Origin: Epiperipatus broadwayi | Lineage: Eukaryota > Onychophora > Udeonychophora > Euonychophora > Peripatidae | Reading direction: 5' to 3' | Length of the DNA stretch: 64,000 nucleotides | Assembly (NCBI GenBank): GCA_028023455.1 | Contig: JAQFVV010012398.1 | Coordinates: forward strand, 11,027,160 to 11,091,159 | Shown: positions 35,800 to 46,180 of the stretch, piece by piece | Position numbering within the stretch: the first letter of the stretch is position 1 | Layout of the letters: every line of letters begins with the position of its first letter | Notes under the pieces: model-generated | Told to the model about the DNA's origin: nothing | The model's database searches: none | Seen by the model: only the letters and a program-made list of their open reading frames with translations | Position numbers and translations under genes: made by a program

Positions 35800-36434
35800 G
35801 TAATGAGTGTTAATTTCTATAAGAGATGATTCATTTTGATTTCTATTTTATTTAGCAGAGCATGTTAAGTTTTAAAAAATAAAGCTTTAAAGTAAAAATA
35901 TAACTTCAAAATATTATGTTTTTTCTTATTTTTACATAAGATTTTTTTCATGAGAAAAGAATAAATAGTATTCCCTATAGCTTGAGGTTTCTTCCTTCTA
36001 GATAAAGCCACATATTGTACAAAAATGACCAAAGAAAAAACTAATCAAAAAGATAAAAAATACTCTTATTCCTAATGCCTGAAAATACTTGATCTAGAAA
36101 AAAAAAAAAGAAATCCACAGCTGTAAGTGTAACAAATAAAAACACATTTAATTTACAAGCAAATAAAAAAATATGTGTTTTAATAAGCTAAAAAAGGTAA
36201 TTCATTGCAGTAAGAGTAATAAATAAAAACATGAAAAATAATATATTAAACAATCAAATCAATGCAAAACATTTTTCCACAAATAAAACACATTTTTCTT
36301 TATTATGAGTAAACCTACCCATGCTGGAATAATCAGAATTTACCAATTACAATTTTTTTTATTTTCAGCTAATAATATGAACAAGAAATATTATCAAATT
36401 CACCACTTCCTTAATTTTACTGTAATATGTTATA
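35800..36434. other. AT-rich non-coding stretch
   Basis: No PLE reverse transcriptase motif could be read on the minus strand here. Loosely repeated gtaacaaataaaaacac segments lie at 36128 and 36210. Confidence 0.4.
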
Positions 36435-36505
36435 TAAATACAATTCATCCACTACTTTGAACACTTTGGCAAAAACCTTTTATTGACCTATATTCATGCA
36501 CAATC

Positions 36506-36542
36506 TTACATTTCGACTGTTCTACAGTCTTCTTCAGAGCTA
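36506..36542 (-). ncRNA. hammerhead-like motif, left arm of palindrome
   Basis: On the minus strand: CTGAAGA (fits CUGANGA), one A, a 6-bp stem gactgt/acagtc with an aga loop, then GAAA and tgtaag. That is the catalytic-core order of a hammerhead ribozyme with a short stem II. A convincing stem I/III and cleavage site were not established. Confidence 0.3.
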
Positions 36543-37073
36543 TGATATAATGAACAACATAACATAAAATACATAACTACATAAACAATACCATAAAAAA
36601 TGTAAAGAATAAAATAAATAAAATAATAAAAACATAAAATATAGCAAAACATAATAAAACTAAAATAAAATCCAAATAAAATAATCCAGTTAATATAAAA
36701 TACAATATAAATATAAATTATGCATGTGTATAAACTGAAATAAATATAATCAAACCCAAATAAAATAATCCAGTTAATATAAAATAAAAGATACAATATG
36801 AATATAAAATAAATATAAATTATACATGTGTATTCATGAACATTTATTAATTTAAATATACACATGTATAATTTATATTTATTTTATATTCATATTGTAT
36901 ATTTTATTTTATGTTAAATTAAGTGGATTATTTCATTTAAGTTTGATTATATTTATTTCACTTTTATTATGTTTTGTTATATTTTGTTTTTATTATTTTA
37001 TTAATTTTGTTTTTTACATTTTTATGGTATTATTTATATAGTTTTGTATTTTATTTTGTTGTTCATTATATCA

Positions 37074-37112
37074 TAGCCCTCAAGAAGACTGCAGGACAGT
37101 CAAAACGTAAGA
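37074..37112 (+). ncRNA. hammerhead-like motif, right arm of palindrome
   Basis: Inverse partner of the motif at 36506-36542. It reads ctcaagaa, then stem gactgt-like gactgc/cagtc, then aaaacgtaag. Relative to the left arm, the CUGANGA core is changed to CTCAAGA and GAAA to AAAA, so this copy is probably inactive. Confidence 0.25.
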
Positions 37113-38444
37113 TAAGTCAATAAAAGGTTTTTGCTAAAAAGTATTCAAAGTAGTAGATAAATTGTATTTATAATATGGACAAGAGTTGAAAGGCTTTTTT
37201 TTTCATTAAGCGTTTATGGGGATGTAACAACAACAACAAAAAAAGAAAATTCTTATAGAATTGTGTTTTTAAGAATCTATTAAAATTAAGAAATGACAAA
37301 AATTATATTATCTTTATTATAATATAGACTGCTATTTTATTTGTAATTTTTAAAATACACCTGTATCTCTTTGTATACGATAGATAGGTTCCGCAAAAAA
37401 AAATGCATAAAAGAAATCGCACAAAAATAGACTTAACTTACATTGAAAAATGTGGGATAGGTTCCACAATTTTCAAAAATTGCATAAAAGCAAAGCAACA
37501 AGGTAAAATTACTTTAAAATTTGCATAAAAAAAATAAGGAAACAAAATATGACTAATAAAAAATTTCAAATATTTGAAAAAAATTGATACAAGACAAATA
37601 TTTTTTACTTTTTTTATTAACTATTTAATTTTATTCAAAACAATATATTTTTATGTGTAATTTATTTTACATTTAATCATACATATTTTAATCATTATCA
37701 CTATTTGACAATATGTGGTTTGTTTGTGAACTGGTAAGACATCAGATTTGTCACAAAAGAAAATACAATTAGCGCCAACTTCAGTATCATGCTGTGTTAA
37801 TGGTTTTCTGTCGACAGTGTAATTGGTAATTAAACTTTGAGATGATGATTTTGCTAACTGTTTATGAAGCTCATGATATCCAGACTGCTATGTCTAGCTG
37901 TTAGAGAATGCACTTCCACAAGCGCAACTATATATATATATATGTAACACTTCCATGAATGTGTTAATAATGACTAACAGCACACTGTCACTATGGGCCA
38001 CCAATGCAGGCCAGATAAGCCTCAGGTTATATGCAGAGAACAGCATGAATTGCGTAGGAAAGTGAAAGAGGCGGGCTATGTTATATCGGATGTGCACACG
38101 ATGAATAAAAGAGAGACGTTTTACGCCATATCTAAGAAATGGCAATTTTTTTTTTTTTTAAATTTTCCTACCCATATTTGCATGTTTAATCTGTCCTATT
38201 TTGCATATTTGCACTTCATGAAAATGAAGAAATATTGTACTTCTTGAAAATGAAGGTTACACCTTTGAAAGCGCTAGAAGAAATCAATAAAAGTTTATTT
38301 ATTTATTTGATTTGATTTATCTATATATAGCCGAATTATATATACATGTGGATTTTTAATATTAACACAAATATTAAGTTATTACAAATATATTCTAACA
38401 CATGATTAAACGTTATTTATATACATATATACATGGAGAAACTT

Positions 38445-38562
38445 TTAGACAAAAAAAAGTTACAAGTAAAAATATTTAAAAACTTTTAAAGATATATTCT
38501 TTTTAAGTAAAAATTAAAAGTTCTTAAAATATTTTTACTTGTAACTTTTTTTCTTGTTGACA
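38445..38562. repeat. small foldback next to E3, left
   Basis: gttacaagtaaaaatattt at about 38459 is matched by its inverse aaatatttttacttgtaac near 38526-38545, with aaaagttcttaaa-type sequence in the arms. A shortened relative lies at 39631-39722, on the other side of E3. Confidence 0.65.
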
Positions 38563-38571
38563 GAAAAAAAG

Positions 38572-39630
38572 GGTATTTGTTAATTAGCCACTGTACATCA
38601 TGTGGTGACGCTGTTTCTGTGCATAAACACAGAAATATGCCGTTTATGCAGCCAAAGTCATGGCATATAGAACACTTCTGTTCATATTAGCCATTAGCAG
38701 GCCTAGATGGTGTTGCAACAAATATTATGGTCCGTTGATGTGCTTCGTGATACTATGCAAATAGCGCGCACTTCACATATCGCTATCGTATGATGCGAGG
38801 GTGGATGTAATTCAAGTGGCCGGAACTGTTTTAATGTTCATTTGAAGTAATGATGTGACATACTATTATATAGAAATAATTGTAAGGCCAACCCCGTGCT
38901 TCCTTACACATGTTGGAAGGTGAAAATAATTTCAAAAGGGTAGGGCCAAATACCATTTCCCAAAACTCACATGAATAGGCAGGTTTTCATGAGAACAGCT
39001 ACAAAACAAATCATAATCTTTGTTGAATAATGTACATTTGTAAATAAAAAGAAAAGTGTTTTTGTTTTAATGTAGAATGCTAAGAATAACGTAAACATGT
39101 TGGAGATTGGACATTGTTTTGGAAATCATAAACTTGTTTTGATCAGAGTAATGCATCTTTTGTATGATCCTTTGGATCTGAAACCAGCCTCCCCCTCTAC
39201 CTATTCCAGCACTAAGCGCTGAAATTTAACTGAATGCAATTTCATTTCATTCGGCTGATTAATTTGTTAATCAAGTGCGGTTTGATCAGAGTAATGCATT
39301 TTTTGTATGATCCTTCAGATCTGCAAACCAGTCACCCCTCCCCCATCCATTCCAGCACTATATGCTGAAATTTAATTGAATGCAATTTCATTTCATTCTG
39401 GCTGATTAGTTTGTTAATCTATTTTTTTGTTTGTTTAAAAGTTTCATTTACTATTAGAAAAGTAACGTAAATTTTTTTAAAATAAAAAGGAAATTTTTTT
39501 ATGTTTTGTCCCATACATTTTTTAAAAATAAAGTGTTTTGTTTTGTCCCGGCCAGGAAACATTATATTAAAACGTTTTTGCACAGCAACAGCACCACCAC
39601 ACGATGTACGGTGGCTAATTTACAATTACT
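38572..39630. mobile_element. E3: second member of the E1 TIR family
   Basis: A 1059-bp element starting ggtatttgttaattagcc. The inverse of its right end is agtaattgtaaattagcc. The TIRs continue through tcatgtggtgacgctgtt and its partner. The flanks, gaaaaaaag on the left and gaaaaaag on the right, fit an 8-9 bp duplication in a homopolymer. The subterminal segment near the right end (inverse: atataatgtttcctggccg) matches E1 (atataacgttacctggccg), and the internal module also matches E1. No transposase recognised. Confidence 0.6.
39138..39425. repeat. 143-bp tandem duplication inside E3
   Basis: gatcagagtaatgca occurs at 39141 and 39284. Both units contain tgtatgatcct, attccagcacta and aatgcaatttcatttcatt. 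E1 carries a single, inverted copy of this module, so the duplication arose in the E3 lineage. Confidence 0.8.
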
Positions 39631-40032
39631 GAAAAAAGTTACAAGTAAAAATATTTAAAAACTTTTCTTTTTAAGTAGAAATTAAAAGTTCTTAAATATT
39701 TTTATTTCTAACTTTTTCCTGTCTGACATGTGTATATGTATATAAAAGAAAATATAAACATATACATACATAACACAGAGATACAACTATTTAGTTCTCT
39801 TTGGAATTTAGTTCATAATTTGTGTCATTCACAAGAAAATGATTTTCCAATTGATTAGAAAGTTGAAGACTTTCTGGAATCATTTTTGCTGTGAAAGAAA
39901 CATGTTCCACTTCTGATTCATTATCTTTTTCTAAATCTTCTACGGTTTCTAAATTTATTGCCAAACAGTTTTCCAACAGGCATTTAAAATATATTTGAAA
40001 TATAGGCACTTTTCATATACCTGGAACCTAAT

Positions 40033-40201
40033 TGTAAATATAGGGAATTTGAACTCAAGACTTTCAAGCACCTTTCAACTATCCACACTATCTCATATCA
40101 CTGATACACATGATCACACATGTAGAAAAGATCAATAATCACCAATATATGTATTTCATGCAGGTGCTTGAAAGTCTGAGTTCAAATTCCCTATATTTGC
40201 A
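40033..40201. repeat. palindrome with tRNA B-box-like arms
   Basis: The left arm tgtaaatatagggaatttga (40033 to about 40073) pairs with the right arm ending tcaaattccctatatttgca (about 40161-40201), over roughly 40 bp. The arms contain gagttcaaattcc and gcttgaaagt, the same elements as in the 27-kb cluster, so this is likely two opposed copies of that repeat. Confidence 0.65.
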
Positions 40202-40380
40202 TTTAAAGTATGTAAAATTTAATGCGTGTATATAAAACAGGGAAATCCCAATTTTAAGTGAAGTATGAACTTTTTTATCACATAAAAGAAAACTGCATAA
40301 AAAGATATTAAGCAGAAACATGAAACGCATAACTTCAAAATCGCATTAAAAAAATCCACACAAAAAGAGACCCGGGTGTA

Positions 40381-41480
40381 TTCAAAAATTACAAAAATAG
40401 CTACTATTGTGTATATATGCACACACACCTCTCTATCTACAACAAACACTTCAAGAAAGACTATTAAACTTTGACTATAGATTAAGAATATATATATATT
40501 AATTTTGGTTAATCAGCTACCAACCATTCAATTATTTTATTTATGTCATTAGGAGTGCATACTGTTTTCTTTATAATTTTTTTAACAAAGTAAAAATTAC
40601 TTTTCATTGTTTATTTTGAAGTAAATCCTATTAGAGCAGAAATTCAGAAAATTAAAATAATTTGAAATCTAAACCATCAACTTTGTAAATTAAAAAAAAC
40701 CATGAAAGACTTTCATTTAACCTGGAGGCAACAAAAAACATAACTAATGAAATTTAAAAAAAAAATATTTTCCATTACTTCTACATTTTTAATCCAAATG
40801 TAAGTAAAACAAACATTTAAATAAACAAAATGTTCTTAAAAATATTAAAAACCAACTTTCAAGTACTAACTAATAACAAAACCTTTGAAGAAGGTTTTTT
40901 ACTGGGGGCAGTTCGAATTTGATTTCATGTAAATTCACAGCTGACTTATTCTGCTAAAATACTAATACAAAAAAAAAAATTCAAGCAGTTATAAAATACT
41001 TATTTTCTGAGAAATCTCTATTTGTTTACAAATAAATAAATGAAAATAAACAAGTGGAAAAATTAGATTGTAAAAGAATTCATGGTCTATTTTAAAAAAA
41101 AAATGTTGCTCATTTGCAAAAAAAAACAAAAATTATACTCCTTAGAAAAAACTTTAATTTGTTTAGTTTTAAGATACTGATGTCTATGAATTAAAATTAT
41201 CAATTAAAATATGAATTTCTTGAAAACCGATAAAATAATTTTTAATTCATTTTTCTGTTGTTAGTAAATGCAACGGAAAAACCAGCATCAGCACCAAACA
41301 TTGAAATATAACCTTGTATGGAGACTCTGTTGACTAATTAATTAGTTATTATAAAGTTTAATATGATTATGGATTCGATATATGTGTGCATAAATCCTCT
41401 AATTTTATCTGAAGTATAATATCCCTTTTTTTTTTATTTACATATAAATCACAAATATGATATGAATGTGTCCTCTTATA
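40381..41480. other. AT-rich non-coding stretch
   Basis: No gene or recurring repeat recognised. Confidence 0.45.
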
Positions 41481-41488
41481 CTATATAC

Positions 41489-41855
41489 CAGGGTCCTCAA
41501 CCCTATGCCTGTGGGCACCATGGCGCCCGCAGACCATTTTACGTGTGCCCGCCGCTATCCGAACACGATAAAAAATTATTTATCTGATACAAATAAATTT
41601 AATTTTTAAAATTTCTTATAAATTATTGCATTATATTGTAATCAAATTATAGGGCATACTATACTTTTACAGTGTAAAAATATAAACATTAATTATATGT
41701 TAAAATTTTATTTTTGAAATAAATACCTTTTTGTACATTATGTGTATTATTAATAATATCCAACTATAAAATTACATTGAAAAAATAAATGGTGCCCGCC
41801 ACATGGCCGGTATTATAGAATGTGCTCTTAAGTGCAAAAAGTTTGGGGACCTCTG
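41489..41855. mobile_element. hAT-like MITE, copy 1
   Basis: 367 bp, starting cagggtcctcaaccctatg and ending gtttggggacctctg. Perfect 8-bp target duplication ctatatac on both sides (41481-41488 and 41856-41863). The ends are GC-rich (tgcccgccgctatccg, gccggtattatagaatg) and the middle is AT-rich. Eight-base duplication and CAGGG.. TIRs are hallmarks of hAT. No transposase. Confidence 0.9.
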
Positions 41856-41863
41856 CTATATAC

Positions 41864-42898
41864 ATATTGAAACAATGTATAAGACTATGCAGTAAGATTT
41901 CAATTCATTGTTTTTTTATTTATTGTGATTCCATATTTCTAAAAAAAAAAAAAAAAATTAATAATAATAAAACATTTCATTCAATTTAAACCTCTTTGAC
42001 CTTTAACTTTTTCTTCTAATTAAAAACAAAAAATCATTAATAGCTTCAATAACACTAAAAAAAAAAAATCTGATTATTATGATGATATAAATTGGATTAT
42101 ATGGAAATTTATTTTTATAAAAATACTATTTAATGAAGGGAAAAAAGGACAAATTATTTGTTTAAGCAAAAACTATAAGTTAAAATATTTATTTAAAGTC
42201 AGTTTCTTAAAAAAAATTGAGAAGAAAAAATAAAAAACAGACAGCTTTGTTGGTGCTTATAGATTTTCAATTTAAATAATCCAAAAAAATATATAATTTT
42301 CTCTAATTCATTGCGCCAAAGTTCTAGTGCTAATATTGTAAATGTTTAAAATAATCTGAAGTAACTATGGTATTACGAAAAAAAAAAAAAATTTGATATA
42401 ATTTTCAATAATAGAATATGTAAAAATAAAATTCTATATGTGTACACCATGCCTTGAATAAACAATAAAAAAATAAATAATTATTTACCTTTTTCCATCT
42501 TATTATTAATTCCCAGTACAATAAGAAGTATTATATGAAAGAAACTGTGCCTGGTAGATTTTCACCAATTTATATTTGAAAAATGATCAACAAATCCCTA
42601 TGCTAAATTAAAAAAGTGATTAGTTATACATGTTAAACTATATAATGTTTGTGGAATTTCAACTCTCTATTTAAAGATTCCACAACTGAAAAAAAAATCA
42701 ATCATTTATTAATTTGAAAGTTCCAAAGGGAATAACATATATGTGAATATATATGATAAGGAAAATTTAATAGGTGAAGAGAGACTGATAAAAACATAAA
42801 TATAATACAGTGTTGATATATGAACTCCCGATGTTGAATATAAAATAAATAAATAAATAAAAACAAAAAATGGGGGGGGGGATACTCTATATTAAATA
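41864..42898. other. AT-rich non-coding stretch
   Basis: No gene recognised. A (TAAA)n-like tract and a run of G lie just before copy B (42845-42881). Confidence 0.45.
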
Positions 42899-44241
42899 AA
42901 CCTGGGTTTCATTTTATGCGGATTTATTTGATGCGATTCATGTTTCTTCTTAATATCTTCATATGCAGTTTTCTTTTATGCAATAAAAATTATTAGATCA
43001 GAAGTCAAACTCCATTAATGCGCTATTACTTTAAATATTATAAATTTCACACACTCACATGGCATATTTAAAGTAATAGAGCATTATCAGAGTTTGACTT
43101 CTATCTAATAATTTCAATATTTTCAGTGCTTTATAATAGTACTGTAATAGATTTTATGCAATAAAGAAGTTCATAATTCACTTAAAATCAGGATTTCCCC
43201 ATTTTATATACACACATTAAATTTTACAAGATTGTAATGTAAATCTGTTCAAACGTTATAGATACATATATTATGCATGTTGTTGTTTTTGCATTTTAAA
43301 TCACATTCTATTTTTGCTTTTTTAAAAAAGAGTATGTAATCAATTAATCATTTAGTGTCCGCAAGTTTATTTTTAAAAGGTGAGTAACAGCAGTGGGCAC
43401 AATTAAATTTGACAATTAAAATCTGATTTTTAATTGTACTTAACAATTTAAAAATTACATAATGTGATCTGAAATTAATATGATATGAAACAATGAAATT
43501 TGATTTTTAAACGAAATTGAAAATTAAAAAATTAAAGACAAAAATTAAAATTTAATTTTTAATTGTTAGTTTTAATTAAATTTTGTCCAACAGTGGTCAG
43601 TGTCTTTTTATTATCATAAGTCTAAGTTCTTATTTTTATTTTAAACTTTTAGTTCACTCTAACGGAGAAGAAAAAAACACCCAAGAAAATGAATTTCTTT
43701 GGAAACAAAAATTTGAATTTTAGATTGCTTAGCAAAATCAGAAAGATCAACAGTGATTGGAAAACATTTAGTTTGGGTGAGTCCACGATAAGAGCAATTA
43801 AAAAAATGAAGTTGGCACTAGTTGTATTTCCTCTTGTGATGAATCTGATGTCTTACTAGTTTACAAACGAACTTACATATTGTCAAATAGCGATAATGAT
43901 TAAAATACTGTACATGTATGAAAAAATGAAAAATAATGTAAATTATGCATAAAAATATATTGTTTTGAATAAAATTAAATACTGTAGTTAATAAAAAAAG
44001 TTTGTCTTGTATAAATTTTTTTCAAATTTGATAATTTTTTATTAGTCATATTTTATTTCCTTATTTTTTTTTAATGTGAATTTTAAAGTAATTTTATGTT
44101 GTTGCTTTGCTTTTATGCAATTTTTGAAAATTACACTACCTATCCCCCATTTTTCAAGGTAAGTTAAGTCTATTTTTATGTGATTTCTTTTGCGCGTGTT
44201 TTCTGAGGAACCTATCTACCGCATAAAACGAGATCCAGGTG
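42899..44241. mobile_element. TIR element, copy B (cacctgggt family)
   Basis: Same orientation as copy A and alignable along most of its length. It starts aacctgggtttcattttatg (first base changed from c) after TA at 42897-42898, and ends ataaaacgagatccaggtg. The right TA is altered to AT. It keeps the subterminal hairpin (agaagtcaaactccattaat and its inverse) and the nested hAT-like MITE. No transposase. Confidence 0.8.
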
Positions 44242-45930
44242 ATAAATATAAAATGTTATTAAAATTAAGTTTATTAATTAGGTGATTTTGAAAATATACA
44301 ATTCTCCTTAATCCATTAGATACATACATATCTTATTATTATGTATTTACAAAATGGGAATGTCTTAATTATAAACAAAAAAAAAAAAACATTCAATTTT
44401 CTTTCCAAAAGCAATTCAGTTTTTTTTTTTTAAATCATAAATACTCTTCGAATCTTGTTTATTTTATTAAACTCACAATAAATATTTTACATAAATATGT
44501 ATTGTGGGTACCTTATTAGTGGCATATATAATAGTCAGTATTTGTAATTTATATATAATACTTGTTTATAAATTCAATAACATTAACAAGATTTGTAAAG
44601 ACAAGTATGGAAGAAAAAATATTTATATCTTAATTATAAAATTCAAAAATTAAAAACGAATGAAACTTATTAATTATTTTACCTTTTTCATAATTATTTT
44701 ACCCAAAGTCATTATCCAATTATATTAGAAGATATGAATTATATTTTAAGGTGGATTACATTTACAATTTGCAGTGATATTAAAAATGAATATTAATATA
44801 AGTTTGTAATTTTCTTCAAAACAATTCTCATAAAAAGTTTTGAGCTTTATATTTTTTATTGATTTCAAACAGTTTAAATCTTAACTTTGTAAGCACAATA
44901 GCACATTATTTGATAAATTCCTAAAGGCTAAATAGATATATTAATGATAAATGTTCCAGCATCTGATTTTTACATTATAATATATATATATATATATGAG
45001 TGTATCACTCAAATGATATTGCTTTTTATTCTTTTTATACAATTTAATATAATATTTCATATTTGGAAATATGTTAATATCATCATTAAATATACAATGG
45101 AGTTGTAATATCAGCAATATTTTGTTTTGTCCATTGCACATCACATTATAATTCACATTTTGTTAAGCTTTTATTACAATATGTAATGTTTATTGAAGTA
45201 CAACTGAAATACTTTTCAACAAGCAGATATATATATAACAGATGTTTTTCTATGTATGCATATATAAATTGAAATTATGGCATAAACAAAATTAAAAAAT
45301 AATAATGTAGTCATTAATAATAAATTGAACAGCACATTTAGATATAAATTTATCTGTGTTCACTCATTTCCACTCATTCAAAAAATAAATTAATAAATGT
45401 ACTGTACTATATTTTTATTTTTTAAAATAAATAACACAAGGTTAAATGTTCATAACAATTAAATACATCTGGAAAATATCCTTTTTCTTCAATAACTTTC
45501 TTTTTCCAAATGAAATGAAATAGCAATCTCACTATCATCAGAATACAAGTTCTAGTCATTTTGATGTTTTCAATGCAAGCAAAAACATGTTTGCTGTTAT
45601 ATTATAAAGTATATCAAATGTACATTTTTTACTGTTTTTACCTTTCATTTATTTACATTTTTTTAGGATAGTATATATTGATAAAGGATATACTGTAGTT
45701 TCACTGTATCTATTTATAAAATGACCTCGATTCATCATTTATGCAAGTATTGTTATTAGCATCTATCATGTTTTTACTTTGATCTCAAATCAGCATTATA
45801 GAAATACTTTTTATTTTTTTATGGACTGTTTCAATTGTCATTCAGTGTCTTCTATTAATGAAAACATTTTTTGAAATTGATAGTTTTTATTTTTAAAATT
45901 TCAAATGATATTTTTATTATTTTATTTAAA
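44242..45930. other. AT-rich non-coding stretch
   Basis: No gene recognised; microsatellite (TA)n near 44980-44998. Confidence 0.45.
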
Positions 45931-45939
45931 AATAATTCA

Positions 45940-46180
45940 CACCATTTAATGAATATTTCTATAGTGTCATTTTCATTATACCACTCTCATGCAAGATAGA
46001 CTGGCTTTTATCCACTTCTAACAGCTTGTGGAAGAATGTAATCATAAATATATAACCAAAGACATTATGCAAAAGATCTATGATTCCCATGATACATACT
46101 TCATGCTGAACCAGCATTCATCAGTTAGTCCCAACCACAATCTGTTATGCATATCTTTATGATAGTTCAGTATATATTGA
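45940..46180. repeat. S-family interspersed repeat, partial copy
   Basis: Same orientation as 16199-16556: ccactctcatgcaagatag, atccacttctaacag, caaagacat, aaaagatctatgattcccat, gaaccagcattcatcagtt, cacaatctgtta. Confidence 0.65.

Larger units (their letters stand above)
36435..37170. mobile_element. 736-bp palindrome with hammerhead-like arms
   Basis: The outer arms are near-identical inverse copies: taaatacaattcatcc...caaaaaccttttattgac on the left, its inverse on the right. The centre is near 36843. Each arm then carries the hammerhead-like segment described separately and a long AT-rich tract. The structure is either a foldback element or two retroelement termini joined tail to tail. Confidence 0.7.
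37358..40378. mobile_element. TIR element, copy C, with nested insertions
   Basis: Inverse orientation relative to copies A and B. It starts cacctgtatctcttt, ends aaagagacccgggtg, and has TA on both sides (37356-37357 and 40379-40380). The outer 490 bp on the left and 180 bp on the right align with copy A. The interior, from about 37.86 to 40.2 kb, holds E3, two small foldbacks, another palindrome (40033-40201) and an unrecognised minus-strand frame at 39791-40009 (72 codons, acidic, EDLEKDNESEVEHVSF). Copy C is therefore 3.0 kb instead of 1.2-1.3 kb. The region matching the nested hAT-like MITE of A and B is missing. Confidence 0.75.

Noticed and set aside
36506-36865. 119-codon Tyr/Ile/Phe-rich frame
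   Set aside because: It lies in the AT-rich arm of the palindrome; low complexity.
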